A stretch of 7,544 nt of DNA from Legionella longbeachae (GTDB lineage Bacteria > Pseudomonadota > Gammaproteobacteria > Legionellales > Legionellaceae). Position numbers and translations under genes: made by a program. Location: positions 1 to 7,544 of the forward strand of contig JACPOX010000128.1 in NCBI GenBank assembly GCA_016191305.1. The letters are read 5' to 3'. A model generated the notes under the pieces. The model searched no databases. It was not told the DNA's origin and saw only the letters and a program-made list of their open reading frames with translations. Numbering within the stretch: position 1 is the first letter of the stretch; each line of letters opens with the position of its first letter. Shown here in pieces: positions 5,942 to 7,544 of the stretch.

Positions 5942-7229
5942 AGACTATTGTCCTCGTGTCTGTGTTATTGGAGCAGGTCCAAGTGGGCTAGCTGCAATTA
6001 AAAATTTGCAAGAGCAAGGTATTGCTGATATCACAGTATTTGAAAAAAACAATCAAATAGGTGGTAATTGGGTATATGATGAAGAGAACAACCATTCCAG
6101 CGTATACGAAACAACCCATATTATCAGTTCAAAGCGTTGGTCTCAGTTCGAAGATTTTCCTATGCCGGCGAGTTATCCAGATTATCCTTCGCATAAACTG
6201 GTTTTAGATTATTTTAAAAATTATGCGGCTCATTTTAATTTATTAAAATATATTCGTTTTAATACCAATGTCTTAAAAGCAGAGCAATTTGAGCAGAATC
6301 AATGGCAAGTTCTTTTTGAGGATGCAGAAGGCGTACATACAGCCTATTTTGATTATTTGTTAATTGCTAATGGGCATCATTGGGATCCTCATCTACCGCT
6401 ATATCCAGGTGAATTCTCTGGTCAATTATTGCATTCCCATCAATACAAAAAGGCCTCCGTTTTTAAAGGGCAACGTGTTTTGGTAATCGGTGGTGGAAAT
6501 TCTGCTTGTGATATCGCTGTAGAAATAGCACGTATTTCGCCACAAACCTGTATTAGTATGCGAAGAGGCTATAATATTTTTCCTAAATTTGTATTTGGTA
6601 AACCTACTGATGATGCGGTTGCAAAAATTAAATGGATGCCTTCTTGGTTGCGTCAAAAAGTATTGAGTTTTTTTATCAGGATACTGCAAGGACGTTATGC
6701 CAAATATAAAATTATGAAACCTGATTGTGGGCCTTTAGAAATTCACCCAACAATTAATACAGAATTACTTTATTTCATTCGACATGGCAAGGTTTTTCCT
6801 CGGCCTGGAATTACTCATTTTGAAGAGAAAAAAGTCTTTTTTGCCGATGGCACTTGTGAAGAGTTTGATACACTGATTTTTGCTACAGGCTATAAAATAA
6901 GTTTTCCATTTCTTGATAAAGAAGTAGTTGATTTTACTGGTTCAACCAAAATTCCACTTTATCGAAAAATGATGCACCCTGATTTTAATAATCTATATTT
7001 TATTGGCTTATGCCAACCCCAAGGTTGTATTTGGCCATTAGCTGATCATCAGTCAAAAATAGCAGCCCGTATTATTATGGGGTCATTAGAGCGACCGGTT
7101 CAATTGCATGAAAAGATTGATCGAGAAATGAATAAACCTCATTATCATTTCAAATCCAATATGCGACATGCATTAGAGGTTGATTATCATAAGTTTCGTC
7201 GTGAGTTATTGGATATGTTAGAGGCTTGA
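5919..7229 (+). CDS. Class B flavin-containing monooxygenase (FMO)
   Basis: FMOs use FAD, NADPH and O2 to oxygenate soft nucleophiles such as amines and sulfides in the cytoplasm. The 436-residue sequence contains the full fingerprint: FAD-binding GAGPSG (18-23) with acidic E42 at the end of the second strand, GGNW (48-51), the FMO motif FxGxxxHxxxY (F166, G168, H172, Y176), the NADPH-binding GGGNSA (191-196), and ATGY (322-325). Y176, where Baeyer-Villiger enzymes have Trp, favours an FMO over a BVMO. The length is close to bacterial FMOs (about 440-460) with no break. ATG 5919 has AAGGTG seven bases upstream, lying within the end of the lipoprotein gene, so translation is likely coupled. 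The substrate cannot be read from the sequence; trimethylamine-type activity is only one possibility. No signal peptide or membrane anchor is present, so the enzyme is separated by compartment from its lipoprotein neighbour. Confidence 0.93.
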   Translation: MQIKQKGKDYCPRVCVIGAGPSGLAAIKNLQEQGIADITVFEKNNQIGGNWVYDEENNHSSVYETTHIISSKRWSQFEDFPMPASYPDYPSHKLVLDYFKNYAAHFNLLKYIRFNTNVLKAEQFEQNQWQVLFEDAEGVHTAYFDYLLIANGHHWDPHLPLYPGEFSGQLLHSHQYKKASVFKGQRVLVIGGGNSACDIAVEIARISPQTCISMRRGYNIFPKFVFGKPTDDAVAKIKWMPSWLRQKVLSFFIRILQGRYAKYKIMKPDCGPLEIHPTINTELLYFIRHGKVFPRPGITHFEEKKVFFADGTCEEFDTLIFATGYKISFPFLDKEVVDFTGSTKIPLYRKMMHPDFNNLYFIGLCQPQGCIWPLADHQSKIAARIIMGSLERPVQLHEKIDREMNKPHYHFKSNMRHALEVDYHKFRRELLDMLEA

Positions 7230-7367
7230 TTTAAAAGAGTTAGGATAGGGTGTGTGGGCAATTTTTTTCCTTACGCCGATGTGTCATGTATTCCGCTTTT
7301 TAGATATTTTTTTTTTTACGACCTTTTCTCATCACAGAGGTTTGGAAAGAAGTCTTATGTTGAAAAC
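7230..7367. other. Convergent intergenic spacer without a clear terminator
   Basis: The spacer separates the monooxygenase stop from the stop of the partial - strand gene. It contains two T-runs on the + strand, at 7262-7268 and an 11-T run at 7307-7317, but I could not find a GC-rich inverted repeat directly before either, so no intrinsic terminator is called. No open frame of note or RNA-like structure was seen. Confidence 0.5.
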
Positions 7368-7544
7368 CTACTTAAATGATGAAATATTATCTTTGTCCGG
7401 AATTATTTCAGAGTTTTCTTTTAGGTGTTGCAATTCATATTTGAGACCTTGCACTTTTGATATAACTTCACTATTAGTAATATTAAAAGGTTTTTTCCTG
7501 CCTAGAGCTTCAAAAATTTTATTTATAAATCCAAGGAAACCACT
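7368..7544 (-). CDS. 3' end of an unidentified gene (C-terminal 58 residues)
   Basis: Reading the - strand from the window edge, one frame is open for 58 codons to a TAG at 7370-7368. The peptide runs from SGFLGFINKIFEALGRKKPF through NITNSEVISKV, then QGLKYELQHLKENSEIIP, ending DNISSFK. Codon use and AT bias match the neighbours. The LGRKKPFNIT segment recalls the C-terminal part of extended short-chain dehydrogenase/epimerase proteins, where a substrate-domain helix is followed by a similar loop, but this resemblance is weak and I do not assign a function. The gene continues beyond the window and is convergent with the monooxygenase. Confidence 0.55.
   Translation of the reverse strand, partial: SGFLGFINKIFEALGRKKPFNITNSEVISKVQGLKYELQHLKENSEIIPDKDNISSFK

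Noticed and set aside
6426..6689. 87-codon open frame on the - strand
   Set aside because: It lies opposite the NADPH-binding region of the monooxygenase and its translation has no protein-like features.
7290..7320. Intrinsic terminator at the 11-T run after the monooxygenase
   Set aside because: No stem of useful length directly precedes the T-run; only imperfect short complementarity was found.

Overview
The window is AT-rich, densely packed bacterial chromosome. Its gene content and protein style (xseA and thiD of gammaproteobacterial type, small Cys-rich secreted proteins, an LPS-type glycosyltransferase next to an O-antigen ligase, many Lys/Asn/Ile codons) suggest Legionella or a close relative in the Legionellales. 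This assignment is inference from sequence character; no database was searched.

Left arm (1-2031, + strand): a WaaE/KdtX-like family 2 glycosyltransferase is translationally coupled (stop and TTG start overlap) to an O-antigen ligase-like membrane protein. The ligase gene is broken: its first 72 codons and the rest lie in different frames, and a conserved stretch near the second membrane region appears to be missing at the junction (about 1010-1025). The pair would act on LPS core or O-chain assembly at the inner membrane, and the break predicts an altered ligation step.

Middle (1967-5087, - strand): an apparent four-gene transcription unit, read xseA (exonuclease VII large subunit), a six-TM rhomboid intramembrane protease, a small Cys-rich exported protein, and thiD (HMP/HMP-P kinase). 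The small gene is also broken: the signal peptide is in one frame and the six-cysteine mature domain is in another. The 3' end of thiD overlaps the 3' end of the ligase by 65 bases, tail to tail.

Right arm (5088-7229, + strand): a 110-base divergent intergenic region carries a good sigma70-type promoter. It drives a lipoprotein with an alpha/beta-hydrolase Ser-Asp-His arrangement, followed with a 23-base overlap by a class B flavin-containing monooxygenase with all fingerprint motifs. The remaining 138-base spacer shows no convincing terminator. The window ends inside the 3' portion of another - strand gene (7368-7544) whose product I cannot identify.

No RNA genes, CRISPR arrays, insertion sequences or riboswitches were seen. 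The points most worth attention are the two independent gene breaks in envelope-related genes on either side of an intact thiD, and the overlapping lipoprotein-hydrolase/monooxygenase pair.
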